Assembly (NCBI GenBank): GCA_015179045.1
Contig: WHUZ01000006.1
Coordinates: 1,426,001 to 1,490,000, forward strand
Source of the DNA: Kalaharituber pfeilii
Taxonomy: Eukaryota; Ascomycota; Pezizomycetes; Pezizales; Pezizaceae
Direction of reading: 5' to 3'
DNA: 64,000 nucleotides
Both the position numbers and the translations under genes were made by a program. Shown piece by piece: positions 12,583-25,460 of this stretch. A model generated the notes under the pieces. That model saw nothing but the letters and a program-made list of their open reading frames with translations. It was not told the origin of the DNA and made no database searches. The number at the start of each line of letters is the position of its first letter. Within the stretch, counting starts at the first letter, position 1.

Positions 12583-13223
12583 GCCCGAAACGACCTTCGC
12601 GCCAAAGCCAGGGCAGCAGCAGCAGCTGGCCCTAGCCCGTCCACAGCTGCAAAATCGCATCCAGCACGACCGCCTACAATTCAGTCCACCAAGAAGGACA
12701 AGCGGTTAGCCCGCCATGAGGCCCTCCTATCCAAAGTTGCATCTTCCGCGGCTGTTACTAAATCCTCGAGGAAGAATGCTAAACGGCGGGACGCTCGGGT
12801 AGCAAAGCAAAACTTGATTACCGGATTAACCAGCCTTGCGGAAGCACTCCCCGACGCTTCTGAGGACGGCGAAGACGAAGACCATGTGTTCTCAGAGGGC
12901 GGGAGAGAGGCAATCGCAAGCCTGCAAACTGGGAAGATGAAGATGAATACAATTAAGTCGAAACCTGGTGCGCAGAAGAAGAAGGAGAAGCTATTGAGAG
13001 ATGAGTGCGAGAGATTTGGAAAGAACCTTGCGGTCATGACGACAGCGCTAGCGGCGAAGGCGCGAGATAAAGGGGAAACGGTGTAGAAGCGCCGAAGCCG
13101 GCGGTAAGCACGTGGGCGGCATTGAGGGGGTTTATCGAGAACACGATGGAGAGAAAGGAGGAGTTTGTGAAGGTGGATAATGTCACGGTGCAAAAGGAGG
13201 AGGGTGGGATGGAGGTCGATTGA
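12583..13223 (+). CDS. SLX9: SLX9-like ribosome biogenesis factor, one apparent frameshift
   Basis: Slx9/FAM207 proteins act in the nucleolus on pre-40S particles and ITS1 processing. Evidence is the basic N-terminal segment RNDLRAKARAAAAAGPS, the family core TKKDKRLARHEALLSKV and a second basic block SSRKNAKRRDARVAKQN. Next come LITGLTSLAEALPD and the late motif ECERFGKNLAVMTTALA. From 12583 the frame runs 168 codons to a stop at 13084-13086. The conserved C-terminal signature TWAALRGFIENTMERKEEF continues in another frame to a stop at 13221-13223. The switch must fall between 13071 (a stop lies just before in the second frame) and 13083, next to a GGGG run. A single missing base explains it; I see no intron there. 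The first exon is not resolved: no GT donor after the nearby ATGs gives the right phase. The family call is confident; whether the gene is intact depends on the indel. Confidence 0.78.
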
Positions 13224-13883
13224 TCACTTGGAGAGCTCTTTGGGGCGCAGAAGGCTTCATTTCATGAGCTTTGTATTGTGATGTTTGCTTTTATGGAGTT
13301 TGGGTTATACAAATCTATTACGTTCTGTTTACTTTGTTTGGCCGGCATGCATATTCACCTGCTTGCTCCATAGTATGCTCACTGAAATGAGAATTGTTTG
13401 ATTGGGGTTGCAGCTTTAGCAAAGCTCGCGGCCAGCTTAAGTCAAGACAGTTCTTACCATACATGTTCTCAGAATACTACGTAATATCTACTAGCAACAT
13501 TCTCTAACTCTGCTAGATCTTCTGGCAACCTGTTGGTGAATGCGCGTGGAGCATACGGGGTCAACGTTCGCCGTTGGCTATGGCCATTGGCCCTCAAGTT
13601 CGTCTCCTCCATTCATCCACTTCTTATCGGCACTACCTTCACGTGATCTAAATTGAAAAAAAAAAAAATTTTTTTGAGTGAATAAAACTCAACTTTGACT
13701 GCTGCCGCTTTCATGGTGTTTGACTGGGCGGCCCATCCACACACAATACCTATTAGTACTTGACTTTTGCGACTCCACCAAAATCGCCTTCAAGCTCATC
13801 TCGAAACAGCTGCAGAAAAGGGATAGCACGCCATTGATACCGAATCTTCTTTGAAAGGCATAGAAACTCAATTGGCTTCAGCA
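13224..13883. other. intergenic region SLX9 - DAHP synthase
   Basis: It holds the 3' region of SLX9 and the promoter of the aromatic-pathway gene. An A12/T7 tract lies near 13657-13675. I looked for the TGACTCA amino-acid-control site expected for Gcn4/CpcA targets and did not find a perfect copy. Confidence 0.5.
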
Positions 13884-15520
<1,637 letters not shown>

Positions 15521-16288
15521 ACCTTGATTTCTGAACTAACAAAATAAATTATGGGGATATGTTCGGCGGTTTCCTATGTTTTTCATTTACACTGTATGCA
15601 AAAAAATTTTTTTTTCTTCTCCATTTTTGTATTCCCTTTGAACGCGCATCTACGCTTGGGAAGAAAGGGATACAAGTGGTTCTGTAGAATGTCTCTAAAG
15701 TGAGGTGAGGGGGAAAAAAAAAATTTAAAACAATTAGCAAAAGCTCGCCTTCATTACTTGTCGCAAGCATCCGAGCGGTACCTACTCTGGGGTATCCGAA
15801 GCAAAATTCCTCCGAGTCTTCGGAATCCATAATCCCTACAAAAACCACGTGACCACTGTAACCCAGACCCTGGACCCGTCAAACCCCGCTGACTAACCCC
15901 CCGCACCGCCCAATCACGGCCTCGGAATTGTCGATTTCACCCGAAAAAAAAGAATGGGGACAAGGAAACAACTTCCAGTTTGACCCTGAGCCAGCAAGAC
16001 CCTCTCCCGCTTGACGCCTTTCCGCCAGCCCAGCCGAAACCTCCGTCTTCTCCCCCACCCTTCCCCACCACTCCCCGCCGCCCCAAACCTATCGCAGCAT
16101 TTGAGAGGTGCTGCGATAGATAATCCTTTCGTTTCCTCATACACCCCACCCTCCCAGATTTCTCCCCGCACTCCCGGCGCAAAAAAAGCCCTGCGTTATA
16201 GATAAGTGCCTACTACTTGAGTAAGGTACCTTATTGCGTTTTATTCAGTGAATTGTGCGGTAAACGATTACCGTTCACAAGAGGAAAA
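15521..16288. promoter_or_regulatory. intergenic region and CYT1 promoter
   Basis: The left part is the DAHP synthase 3' region, with A/T runs near 15600 and 15715. The right part (about 15840-16170) is strongly C/T-rich on the plus strand, as is common in fungal promoters, and contains one CCAATCA box. Confidence 0.5.
15910..15914 (+). promoter_or_regulatory. CCAAT box upstream of cytochrome c1
   Basis: The sequence reads CCCAATCA, matching the extended fungal CCAATCA site of the HAP/CBF (AnCF) complex. It lies about 375 nt before the CYT1 start. Respiratory-chain genes, including yeast CYT1, are known HAP targets; binding here is inference. Confidence 0.4.
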
Positions 16289-17796
16289 ATGTTGTCGAGG
16301 ACATGTTTGAGGGGTGCCTCTCAGGCGTTTACTAGGGCGCAAGTGGTCAGGCAGGGCAGCGTACGAGTGAGTTATCCCCTCTGCAATCTGGCCTACCCCC
16401 ACAATCCCGACCCCTCACCCCCCCGCCCCCTTGCATCAATTGTCTCAAATACGATTGACAAACTGATGTCTCTTGGTCTCAATCTTACAGAGAGCAACTA
16501 CATCCGCATCTTCGCCCTCGCCCTCCGTCGCAGCTGAGGGTTCGCCAGCACATTTGACGGCCGCTGGAGTCGCAACCACGGCAGTCGCAGTTGGGAGTGC
16601 GGCGTGGTATTGGCATTTGTACGGGCCGGAGCTGCATGCTATGACGCCGGCTGAGGAGGGGTAAGTTGTCGACCGCACTCTTTCAGGCGCTGGCTCGGCA
16701 TTTAGGGATAATTAAATGGATTGCAATTGAGATTGGGGAATTGCGAGATTTGTGGAGAATGGGCATATGGGCGGATTGACATGAATGGATGGATCGATTA
16801 CGGCATTGGTTCATGATACCGGTTCTGATACTGACGTTTCCTTTGCGATTCATAGTCTACACCCCCCAAAGTACCCATGGGAACACCAAAAGTGGCTCGC
16901 CACCTTCGACCACCAAGGGTAACCTTTCCCCTCCGCCCCTCCCTCGCTAATCACCACCACCTCTCCCTTCACTAACCAGCGCCCCCATACAGCCTCCGTC
17001 GCGGCTTTCAAGTCTACAAAGAAGTCTGTGCCGCCTGTCACTCCCTTAAGCGTGTGCCTTGGCGCGCCCTCGTCGGCGTGACCCACACTGTCGACGAAGT
17101 CAAGGCCATGGCCGAGGAGAACGAATATGATGACGAGCCCAACGACGTCGGCGAGATCACCAAGCGCCCTGGGAAGCTCTCCGATTATATCCCATCCCCC
17201 TACCCCAACGAGCAGGCAGCACGTGCTGCGAACCAAGGAGCGTACCCTCCAGATTTGTCTCTGATAGTGAAGGCGAGGCATGCTGGATGCGATTACGTTT
17301 TTGCGCTGCTTACGGGGTACCCCGAAGAGCCACCCGCCGGTGCCCAGGTCGCACCAGGAATGAACTTCAATCCGTATTTCCCTGGAACTGGTAAACTTTC
17401 ACCTCTCCCACCTCCACTCTCTCAATTTTAAGAAAAAGTCGGAGATTGACATGGTACGCAATGTGACACAGGTATCGGTATGGCTCGCGTCCTCTATGAC
17501 GGCCTCGTCGATTACGACGACGGCACCCCCGCAACTACCTCCCAAATGGCCAAGGATGTTGTTCAATTCCTCAACTGGGCCGCCGAGCCGGAGATGGATT
17601 ATCGCAAGAAGATGGGCATGAAGGTCATCGTAATCTCGTCCGCGCTCCTCGCAATCTCAATTTGGGTCAAGCGCTACAGATGGGCGGCTATTAAGACTAG
17701 GAAATTAGTGCGTTACTACTAGCTCCCTTCTTCCTTCTCCTCTAATGAGCCGAGGGCTAACGAGCAATGTTACAGGTCTATAACCCACCAAAATAA
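16289..17796 (+). CDS. CYT1: cytochrome c1, haem subunit of the bc1 complex (complex III)
   Basis: Six exons (16289-16366, 16491-16660, 16856-16918, 16993-17390, 17472-17707, 17776-17796) encode 321 residues with no frame break. Cytochrome c1 carries electrons from the Rieske protein to cytochrome c in the inner mitochondrial membrane. The basic N-terminus [20 protein letters not shown] is a mitochondrial presequence, followed by an Ala/Val-rich sorting segment near residues 45-65. The covalent haem site is CAACHS (Cys about 116 and 119, His 120). The axial-ligand Met is in the [10 protein letters not shown] segment after NPYFPGTG. Other family blocks are [19 protein letters not shown] and [16 protein letters not shown] single C-terminal helix ([20 protein letters not shown]) anchors the protein, and the chain ends YNPPK. 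If the last intron were retained the protein would end about four residues later in a different sequence. Confidence 0.97.
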
Positions 17797-20266
17797 ACAC
17801 CCCCAACCACAGACACCCCCACCCAATTTCTCCCAATTTTGAAAGAAAAATATAGGAATTTTTGCGGCTTGAGCGAGCGAGTGGAGGGGGAATTAATTTT
17901 TATCTTTCTGATGAGAAAGAGCGGTTACTTGTAACTCCAATATTGTCTAGTAGGCAAGACCTTTTTTTTTCCCCCTGTTCGGAGTACTTCAGTCCTGAAG
18001 AACGAAAGGTTTTAGGGAGTGACGTGGATCGAGCCAGTGGTTAGGAGTGGAAGAGCGGGTGGAGAGAAGGCATTTGTTCGAAACCATAACTTGTAGAGGC
18101 ATCATTGGGCATTTCTTCCTCTTTTTTTTTATTTTATTTTTATTTTATTTTTATTTTTCTTATTGTTCTTACTTTTATCCTTGCTTATGCTTGACCCATA
18201 AACCACCACCCAACATAAATATTTCCTATTTTTGTTCCCAAAAAATCTCGCTGTATGTTTGTCTCTGGTTTTGTGGTAGAGCAGTGGAGGTAGGAAGGTA
18301 GAGTAAATAGATGCGGCCTTCTTGTTTCCATGTTGAGAATTCTCCTATATTCCATATCTATATATACACTGTTTTGTGCTCATTGTAAAGTTGGCCGGGA
18401 CTATATGTGATAGAATTGGATTAAATGTCAATTGTATTATCTAAAGCGAAATTAGTGAATATCTGAAGAGGAAGACTTATCGACACATTGATGGAAGAAC
18501 TCGAATTCCATGATTTTCTATCGCAAATCACATTGAACGTGATATAGGGACCCTAGTGTCAAACCATTTGAGTACTAGCCCACCTCACGTGTGAGGTAAT
18601 TATTTGGCCCGGTAGCGAGAATAAATTGCAGCTCCCAAGAAAACATTTACGAGTTCCTGGGAGAGTTCCAGGATTTGCAGCTCAGATGTACGGATTGTCC
18701 TCGGGCCGCTGTAACAGCAACATTTCGCATTTTCAGACATGCCTATAGGCTGCATACAGCCCCGCTGTGAGGCTCCAGCGGGGTCTCCGAATCATGGAAT
18801 CGCCAATGTGGTTGTCATCAATGCTTGCGGCAATGTTGTGAGGGTAAGCTGGACCTCGGCAGAAATTCCTGTGGTATGGATAAGGTATTCTCGAGGTGTA
18901 ACAGTCCCAAACACCGTTGAAGCTTGAAGCCGAAAATCCCAATTCCAGTGGCGGCAGCCAGTCACATGTCGATGGAGTTTGTCGATCCACTGTTCTGTCC
19001 GACAAGTAATCTTTTTTCCTACTGACCCTGGTAGCACACAAATGCACGTCATAGGGACGCTCTTTTTTTGAATCCCAGGGCAGAAGATTGCAGGAAAATA
19101 GGTATTATTGGAATGATGATATAAAATTTGATCTGACGCTCTGACACTACATCTGGAATTGAACCAGTTGCAAGAACTGTGACAGCCTGGGAATGATGTG
19201 CATTATCATATCTATTGGAAGGGGGATGTCATAATTGTACCTGAACGTCAAGCTGGTGAAGTTAGATGTTACTGTAGCTGCTGGTAGCTCCCCGGAGTAT
19301 GTATACGGTGGGAGGAGGCAGCGACATACAGAGCGCAGGAGGCGGATGACTGCAGTATATTGCAGGGGCCCGGCTGTCTACTTGTAGCTGGCCAAGCTGA
19401 TGTCTAATGAATGGAGGCTGGGGGGACGTCGGAGGATAGCGGAGGCCAGGCCGGAGAGCCTGAGCCTGAGGGCGGGTCTTGTGGCTGGGAGGAGCGGAGG
19501 GAAGGAGCGGCCGAGGGATGCGTACTTGGAGGCGGGACCGGCGGAGGGCGCCGCGGTGCGCTGCTCCTGCCGCGTTGGGCAGTGCCGAACTCTGCTCTGC
19601 GCCCGCCTCCTCCGCTCGCAGTATACTTAAAGCTTCGGCATTGCCTCGTAGCACGCCCCCCCATCCCCCCTCCTCCTCCCAGCGCCGCCTCCAGTGAGCG
19701 TTCTGTCGAGAGCCCCCGTCCCCCACTACTTGCCTCCATCCTCCAGCCTCCAGCCTCCAGCCTCCAGAAGCAGCTCGTCCAGGGCCGAGTTCTTTCGTTT
19801 AAAGAGTCCACCACGTTCCTTCGCCGTCTGTGCCATATCTGTACCATTCTTTTCCGTTCGTCCTCCTCCAATCTGGGGCTCACGATATCAATACCTTCTG
19901 CCTCACCGTACCTTGTGCCATACCACACTGCACTGAGCCATACCATGCAGGCATAAGTACTCCACAGACAGGAACCAACGCTAACCTCTCAAACTGCATT
20001 TGGAAAAAGTCCCAACAAAAAAAAAAAAATCAAGGAAACCCAGCAGATCAGCCAGCTTCCTGTCGAGTGTGCTTGCTGCATAACATCACTTCGACAGCAT
20101 TCCTTTCCGTGCTGTGCCGTCCGATAGTGTAATCTCAACCTTCGATCGGTCCTGCTGAAGTGAACATCCTGTTGTGCTCAGAACTTGCTTTTTGTGGCCG
20201 GCTTGCCTTACGTCGTTATCAACAAAAAAAGGAAAAAAAATCTTAGAATAAATTAAAAACGCATAT
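17797..20266. other. 2.5-kb intergenic region with the GPD promoter
   Basis: It starts with the CYT1 3' region, including an ATTTT-type repeat at about 18121-18160. The right half, about 19260-19760, is GC-rich and contains a fourfold CCTCCAG repeat near 19737-19768. Overlapping long frames on both strands there (about 180 codons each) are low-complexity Pro/Gly/Arg sequences and are not called genes. Candidate stress-response elements are listed separately. Confidence 0.55.
19220..19671. promoter_or_regulatory. candidate stress-response elements (AGGGG/CCCCT) upstream of GPD
   Basis: AGGGG occurs at 19220-19224 and 19364-19368, and CCCCT at 19667-19671. These cores bind Msn2/Msn4-like zinc-finger factors, and glycerol-3-phosphate dehydrogenase is a classic osmostress gene. 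Five-base cores occur by chance in GC-rich DNA and these lie 600-1050 nt upstream, so support is weak. Confidence 0.25.
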
Positions 20267-21828
20267 ATGCCGCTTGTTTCCGCTTCCTCTGCTCTTGCAG
20301 CAACAGCCTCTGCTACTACTTCGACACTAAGCGTACAAGCTGCGAAGACAGCTGCAGCGAGACTACAGTTAATACAAAGAGCTTTGGCATCCGGTGAAAA
20401 CCAGCAAAAGCGAGGAATTCAGATTGTGAAACAGGGCAATAATCGGAACAAGATGGTTGTGACGAAGAAGCACAGGGTTGCCATCGTTGGAAGCGGCAAT
20501 TGGTGAGCCACAACCTGTTTTTATGCCACATTTGAATTGGAGCTCTAGTAAGAAGCATGAAGTGTATGGCTAACTGGAGTGTATTCGTATAGGGGAAGTG
20601 CAATTGCAAAGATTGTTGCAGAGAATACGCGGTCATATCCAGACCTATTTCAGAAGGAAGTCAAAATGTGAGTCAAGCTTCACCTGTTCACGCCTAGTTT
20701 GTACCTGCATCGCTGACGCATAACGCTACTTTTTCATAGGTGGGTTTTCGAAGAGATGTTTACGCTGCCGTCTTCACATCCCCGTTACGATGCAGCAAAG
20801 CATTCACAACCTGCGAAGCTCTCACAGCTCATTAACGAGCTCCATGAAAATGTCAAATATCTCCCCGGTATTGCTTTACCAAAGAATATCATTGCTACAT
20901 CAGACATTGTCGATGCAGTCCACGATGCAACAATCCTTGTCTTTAACGTTCCTCATCAATTTGTTAGCAAGATCTGTGACCAGATTCAAGGACACAACCT
21001 TCCCTACGCCAAAGCCATCTCATGTATCAAAGGTGTCGAAGTTTCTCCAGATGGCATTTCACTATTTTCTGATGTGATCGGTCGACGGCTCGGTATCTAC
21101 TGTGGTGCGCTTAGTGGCGCAAACATTGCAAACGAAGTTTCGCGGGAGAAGTTTTCGGAGACGACAATTGCATACCAGCCTCCAAGGAATCTGCCAGAAA
21201 GTCAGGAGTTACCGAAAGAGTATCCTCCCGTTGACCACGCTACGATGAAATCATTGTTCCACCGGCCGTACTTCCACGTGAGATGTATCTCAGACGTAGC
21301 CGGAGTATCGCTGGGTGGTGCGTTGAAAAATATTATCGCTTTGGCCGCAGGCTTCGTCGACGGCCGAGGATGGGGCGACAATGCCAAAGCCGCAATCATG
21401 CGAGTCGGGCTGCTGGAAATGCGCAAGTTTGGCAAGATGTTTTTCGCAGACACATGCCGGACGGCGACGTTCACCGAGGAGAGCTGTGGCGTCGCTGATC
21501 TGATTACAAGCTGCAATGGTGGGAGGAATCATAAATGCGCCAAGATGATGGTGGAGACGGGTAGGAAGATTCAGGAGATTGAAGAGGAGGTGCTTAATGG
21601 GCAGAAGTTGCAGGGGACGAGTACGGCTAGAGAGGTGAATGAGTTTTTGAAGCAGCGGGGATTGGAGGGAGAATTTCCGTTGTTTACGGCAGTGTATAGT
21701 AGGTGTCCATGCTCTTTTCGCCGACTTGCGCCATATGCTGACATGCAACAGAAATCCTGCAAGGAGAGTACTCTGTCGATGAAATACCCAAGCTAATTGA
21801 GAACACGGATAATATGAGGACCGAATAG
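20267..21828 (+). CDS. GPD1: NAD-dependent glycerol-3-phosphate dehydrogenase
   Basis: Exons 20267-20502, 20593-20667, 20740-21698 and 21752-21828 give 448 residues in a closed frame. The enzyme reduces dihydroxyacetone phosphate to glycerol-3-phosphate, supplying glycerol for osmotic balance and lipid synthesis and reoxidising NADH. The Rossmann motif [10 protein letters not shown] follows residue 69. Substrate-domain motifs include [20 protein letters not shown], the catalytic lysine in [17 protein letters not shown], and [19 protein letters not shown]. Compared with yeast Gpd1 (391 residues) it has about 60 extra N-terminal residues, rich in Ala/Ser/Thr with several Arg and Lys and no acid before residue 44, resembling a mitochondrial presequence. 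A second in-frame Met at residue 63 ([13 protein letters not shown]) would give a cytosolic-length protein. A PTS2-like stretch RLQLIQRAL lacks the expected His/Gln. It is the last gene of a run of four on the plus strand. Confidence 0.96.
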
Positions 21829-22555
21829 CGGTAGGCGTCTTATGGATTCCGGGATATCTGGTTTAGGTAATTGGTTGTTTTCTTTCTGGGCTTCAAGCTT
21901 TTTCTTCTCCTTGCTGCTTATGAAATGTGATTGGATTAAAACGGGTCCGTCCGTGTTGGTATTGTCTCTTCCCTTTCCCCTTGATCTTCCTACTGTTTAC
22001 TTTAGAGACTGTTGCAACTTCCTTGTCTTCAGTTGGTTCTTCTTATAAATTTGGTGCAAATCCTTGAGCTCATTTTTTGCCCTTGGGATATTCATTTTCC
22101 ACTCTTACCCTCATCTCATCACCCCCCCCTTCATTTACCCTCTAACCTTTTTCTCCTACCCAGAAAGCGGCATTGGTTCCTCTTGTACATAAGTTTGATA
22201 GGTATAACCAATCAGTCACAAACAAAAATTTCCTCTTCCTTTTTTTTTCTTGTTTGCTCTCTTGCTTTTTTATATGGATCTCATCATCAATGAGAAAAGT
22301 ACGATTGCCTGTGGATTATGAAGTGGGAATTCTTGGTCAGGTTACGATAGTCTTTTTCTTTCTCATAAGATATACGCATGAAGAGACGTCAGATATAATA
22401 ACGTGAAACACCCAACACATCGACACATGGATAGAGTTAAAAAAATATCAACCAAAAGAGAAAAAAAGAGAAAAAAAAATACAATACAAAAAATACAACC
22501 TGATATAAACCAACCATCGCATCTACTACCTCCCCCCACCTTTTCCCTGCCCTTA
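21829..22555. other. convergent intergenic region GPD - MCM7
   Basis: The sequence is T-rich on the left and A-rich on the right, as expected for two facing 3' untranslated regions. No coding content was seen. Confidence 0.6.
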
Positions 22556-25182
22556 CTACATCATCTCGATGTCCTCATCCCCATTGACACCATCCATTCC
22601 CTCCTCCGCACCATCCTCCCCATCATCCTCCGCATTCACGAACACCAGCCTTGTCCCCTCTCCGCCGACATACCATACATCCAGCCCCGCATACTCCTCT
22701 ACCGCCCTCACAAACTCCTGCTCCGTGAAACCCTTCGCCAGCACTCGCTCCCTGAGCCAATTCATATTCAGCTCATCCCTGCGCCCGCCCGCATTAGCAC
22801 CAGCACCACCACCGTACGCTAGTGTCCTAATGATATTATAAATCTTCGACGACGGCGTCGTATCCGCATCCGCATTGGCGCCTAGGCCCTCCGCGTACAA
22901 ACTCGACTTGGACACCGTGATCAGTCTGAGCGCCTCATCGACGTCCTCGGTGACCACCTCGCTCGCGAACCGCAGCCGCGCGAGTGCCTGCGAGAGACGC
23001 ACGACAGCGAGCAGCGTCCGGGGGGAGACGTACGCAAACTGCTTCTTGCGCTCCTCCTCGCGTTTCTGGTTCTGCCGCATGCGCACGTACGCGCCGGTCA
23101 TGTACTCGCCGACGGCTTTGGACACCGTGGGGCGGTATTGACGCGCCTTGGCGATGTACTTGCGCATCAACGCGGGGGATAGGGGTTCAAAGTCCATCTG
23201 GGGGTGCCGGTTCTCCATGTGCACAAACGTGACGTGGCGGCCGAGTTCCTCGTCGGCGTCGCGCGAGGGAGTGTCGAGAATCAAGAAGAGGATGTCGAAG
23301 CGGGAGAGTAGGGCCGCGGGCAAGTTTATGTTCTCGACGGGCGAGATGCGTGGATTGTATCTTCCATAGAGCGGGTTCGCAGCAGCGAGGATGGAGGTCC
23401 TGGCGTTCAGGGTCGTGGTGATGCCGGCTTTGGAGATGGAGATGGTCTGCTGTTCCATGACTTCGTGAATCGCGGTGCGATCAGCGTCGTCCATTTTGTC
23501 AAATTCGTCGATGCAGCAGATGCCGTTATCGGCAAGGACGAGGGCACCGCCTTCGAGGACCATTTCGTCCGTCACGGGATCCCGCATGACAGCGGCTGTG
23601 AGACCGACGCCGGAGGATCCTCGGCCGGTGGTGTACACCCCGCGGGGTGCTACCTTGGTGATATATTTCAGCAATTGGGATTTAGCCACACCGGGGTCAC
23701 CCATAAGGCAGATGTTGATGTCTCCTCTGATCCGCATGCCGTCGCCCATTTCCTTGTGCACGCCCCCGATGAGGAGAAGTAAAAGACACTTCTTAACATC
23801 GTCGTGGCCGTAGATTTCGGGAGCTATGGATTTCGCAAGGTGGTCGTAGAGCTGTCCTTGGTTTCTTAATGCGGCGATCTTGGCTTCCGACTCCGGATCC
23901 ATGCGGATGTCGTCGTATTGCTTCTTATGATGGGTGATGTCCTGGGCTTCGAGGTACGTGTCGGTTATGAGGCCCGCGCGGATGGCGCGGAAGCCTGTGT
24001 AAGGTGTAGGGAGAAAGATTCCTGCAATGTCGACGACATCACCCGGGTTGATATTCCGGGTGAGAGAGCCGTGAACGTGGACTGTCAATGTGCGAGGGAT
24101 GTGGCCTACTGGCACCTGGTCCGCCATTTCCTGGATTTTTATGTCTTGGAATGGCAAGAACTTTGATGCGCGAGTCGACATGAAGAGCTGGCCGCGGGCG
24201 TCGTTCTTCTTGCAGTCCTCACTGGGACATTCGGTGAGGGGAGTGAATTGCTTGGATTTGACTTCTTGGAATATCTCGCATCCACAGCGGTCGCATGAGT
24301 AGGCGTTTACTTGGACGGCAGGCTTGACGTCGGAGACACGGGTTGCAATGCCGCGGACGGTGATGAGGTGGCCGAGGTGCTCGCCGCGGACCTGGCGGAC
24401 CGCAAGCGGTTTGGAGGCAGAGGAGTGAGTGCCGAGCGGGGTGAGGGGTTTGAAGTAGACTTGGTAGCGGCGGGTGAGGAGGGCGGGGAACTCCTCGGCG
24501 ATGCTGTTGCCTTCTTGCTGGTTGTAGGCGTTGCGCTGGCGGCGCTGGGTGAGGATGACGTCGATGACGTCGTCCGTGTATGAGGTGTCGATGGACTCTG
24601 GGGGCATGGCTTTGTCGATGGCGCGCGAGAAGATTTCGATGTAGTGGTGAGCATTGCTGCTGATGGATTTGACAAGATTATGAGTGGAGTCGGTTTGGCG
24701 CTCATACTGTGTCCAGATTGTGAGCAATTGAAGAGTTCCAATGAGGGGAGGGGGTGAGGAGGGGGGACCGCTGCGGCAGACTCACGGCGTCAAGGTCATC
24801 GAGCTCAATTGTGATGGAATCTCGTTGCCGGTTCGCAATTTGCTGGAGCATCAACATGTACTTTAGCTTTGGCGTCCTTTGCTGTGGCTGGGCCTGCTGC
24901 CGCGCGGCGGCGGTCTGCCGTCCACCGCGGGCCCTGCGCCCTCGCGACCGCGGAGTGCTCTCGACATCGTCTGACACCTGTAACCTGCCGAGCTCGGCGG
25001 CGGCTTGGTCGGTCTCGGTGTCGTCGACTGTGGTGGTCTTGAAGTCTTTCAGGAAGGACTCGAATTGCTCTGGACGGGGCTGTTAGCAGGGGGGCCACGG
25101 GTGGAAGTGGAGGAGGGGGGGAGTTAAGCGTGCCTTGCTGGGCGGCATAGTCGACGTTTATGGCTATCGTCGGGAGGGCCAT
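22556..25182 (-). CDS. MCM7: MCM7, replicative helicase subunit
   Basis: Minus-strand exons 25182-25134, 25069-24786 and 24706-22556 encode 827 residues. Mcm7 is one of six ATPases of the MCM2-7 ring that licenses origins and unwinds DNA. The N-terminal domain includes a zinc site (CDRCG and CPSEDC, about residues 247-275). The AAA+ core has Walker [10 protein letters not shown] (about 446), Walker [11 protein letters not shown] (about 505) and the arginine-finger motif [19 protein letters not shown] and [11 protein letters not shown] match Mcm7 rather than its paralogues. A winged-helix-like C-terminus ends in an acidic tail. The first intron (25133-25070) begins with GC: the exon ends CAAG and the intron starts GCACGC, with a good CTAAC branch site and CCAG acceptor. 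No GT in the region gives the correct phase. The second intron (24785-24707) is GT-AG. An ACGCGT box lies upstream, and the gene is divergent from PEX1. Confidence 0.97.
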
Positions 25183-25387
25183 GGCCGGCTGCTCAATGCG
25201 TGTCTTTGGATTCTCGTGAAGCCGTTCGTGGCAAGGGTGGGCTAGTCTCGCTTGCTCAGACGGAAGACGAAAGGAATGAAAAAGGAAAAGAAGAGGGAAA
25301 GGTAGCAGAGGGAAGGGCAGTGGTGCGGAATTGAGAAGAGAGGCGGGGTATCTGGCGGTGGATCGAAGGGCGGCCGCGCTCGAGGAT

Positions 25388-25393
25388 ACGCGT
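25388..25393. promoter_or_regulatory. ACGCGT MluI cell-cycle box
   Basis: A perfect palindromic ACGCGT lies about 206 nt upstream of the MCM7 start. In yeasts this MCB is bound by MBF, which activates replication genes at G1/S. Its placement before a replicative helicase gene fits that use; binding in this species is inference. Confidence 0.5.
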
Positions 25394-25445
25394 TGGCTTC
25401 AGGCCGTGTCCTTTGACTGCGCCCTTGGCGTTCCGCGGGATGATC

Positions 25446-25460
25446 TTATCTTATCTTATC
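25446..25460 (-). promoter_or_regulatory. three tandem GATAA motifs
   Basis: TTATC occurs three times in direct succession, which on the minus strand is GATAA three times. GATA-type zinc-finger regulators (nitrogen or iron control in fungi) bind such sites, often in clusters. The target gene is unknown; both MCM7 and PEX1 are adjacent. Confidence 0.35.

Noticed and set aside
18050..18090. tRNA-like B-box (TTGTTCGAAACC)
   Set aside because: No matching acceptor stem, A-box or anticodon stem at the right spacing. No other tRNA candidate held up on either strand.
18739..18927. 62-codon plus-strand frame with NVVVINACGNVVRVSW, faintly like small secreted BYS1/thaumatin-type proteins
   Set aside because: Too short, no signal peptide, the downstream part of such a domain is missing in all frames, and an antisense frame is equally open.
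19404..19956. Overlapping frames of about 180 codons on both strands upstream of GPD
   Set aside because: Both are GC-driven, Pro/Gly/Arg-rich and lack domains or splice structure. They coincide with a C/T-rich promoter-like region.
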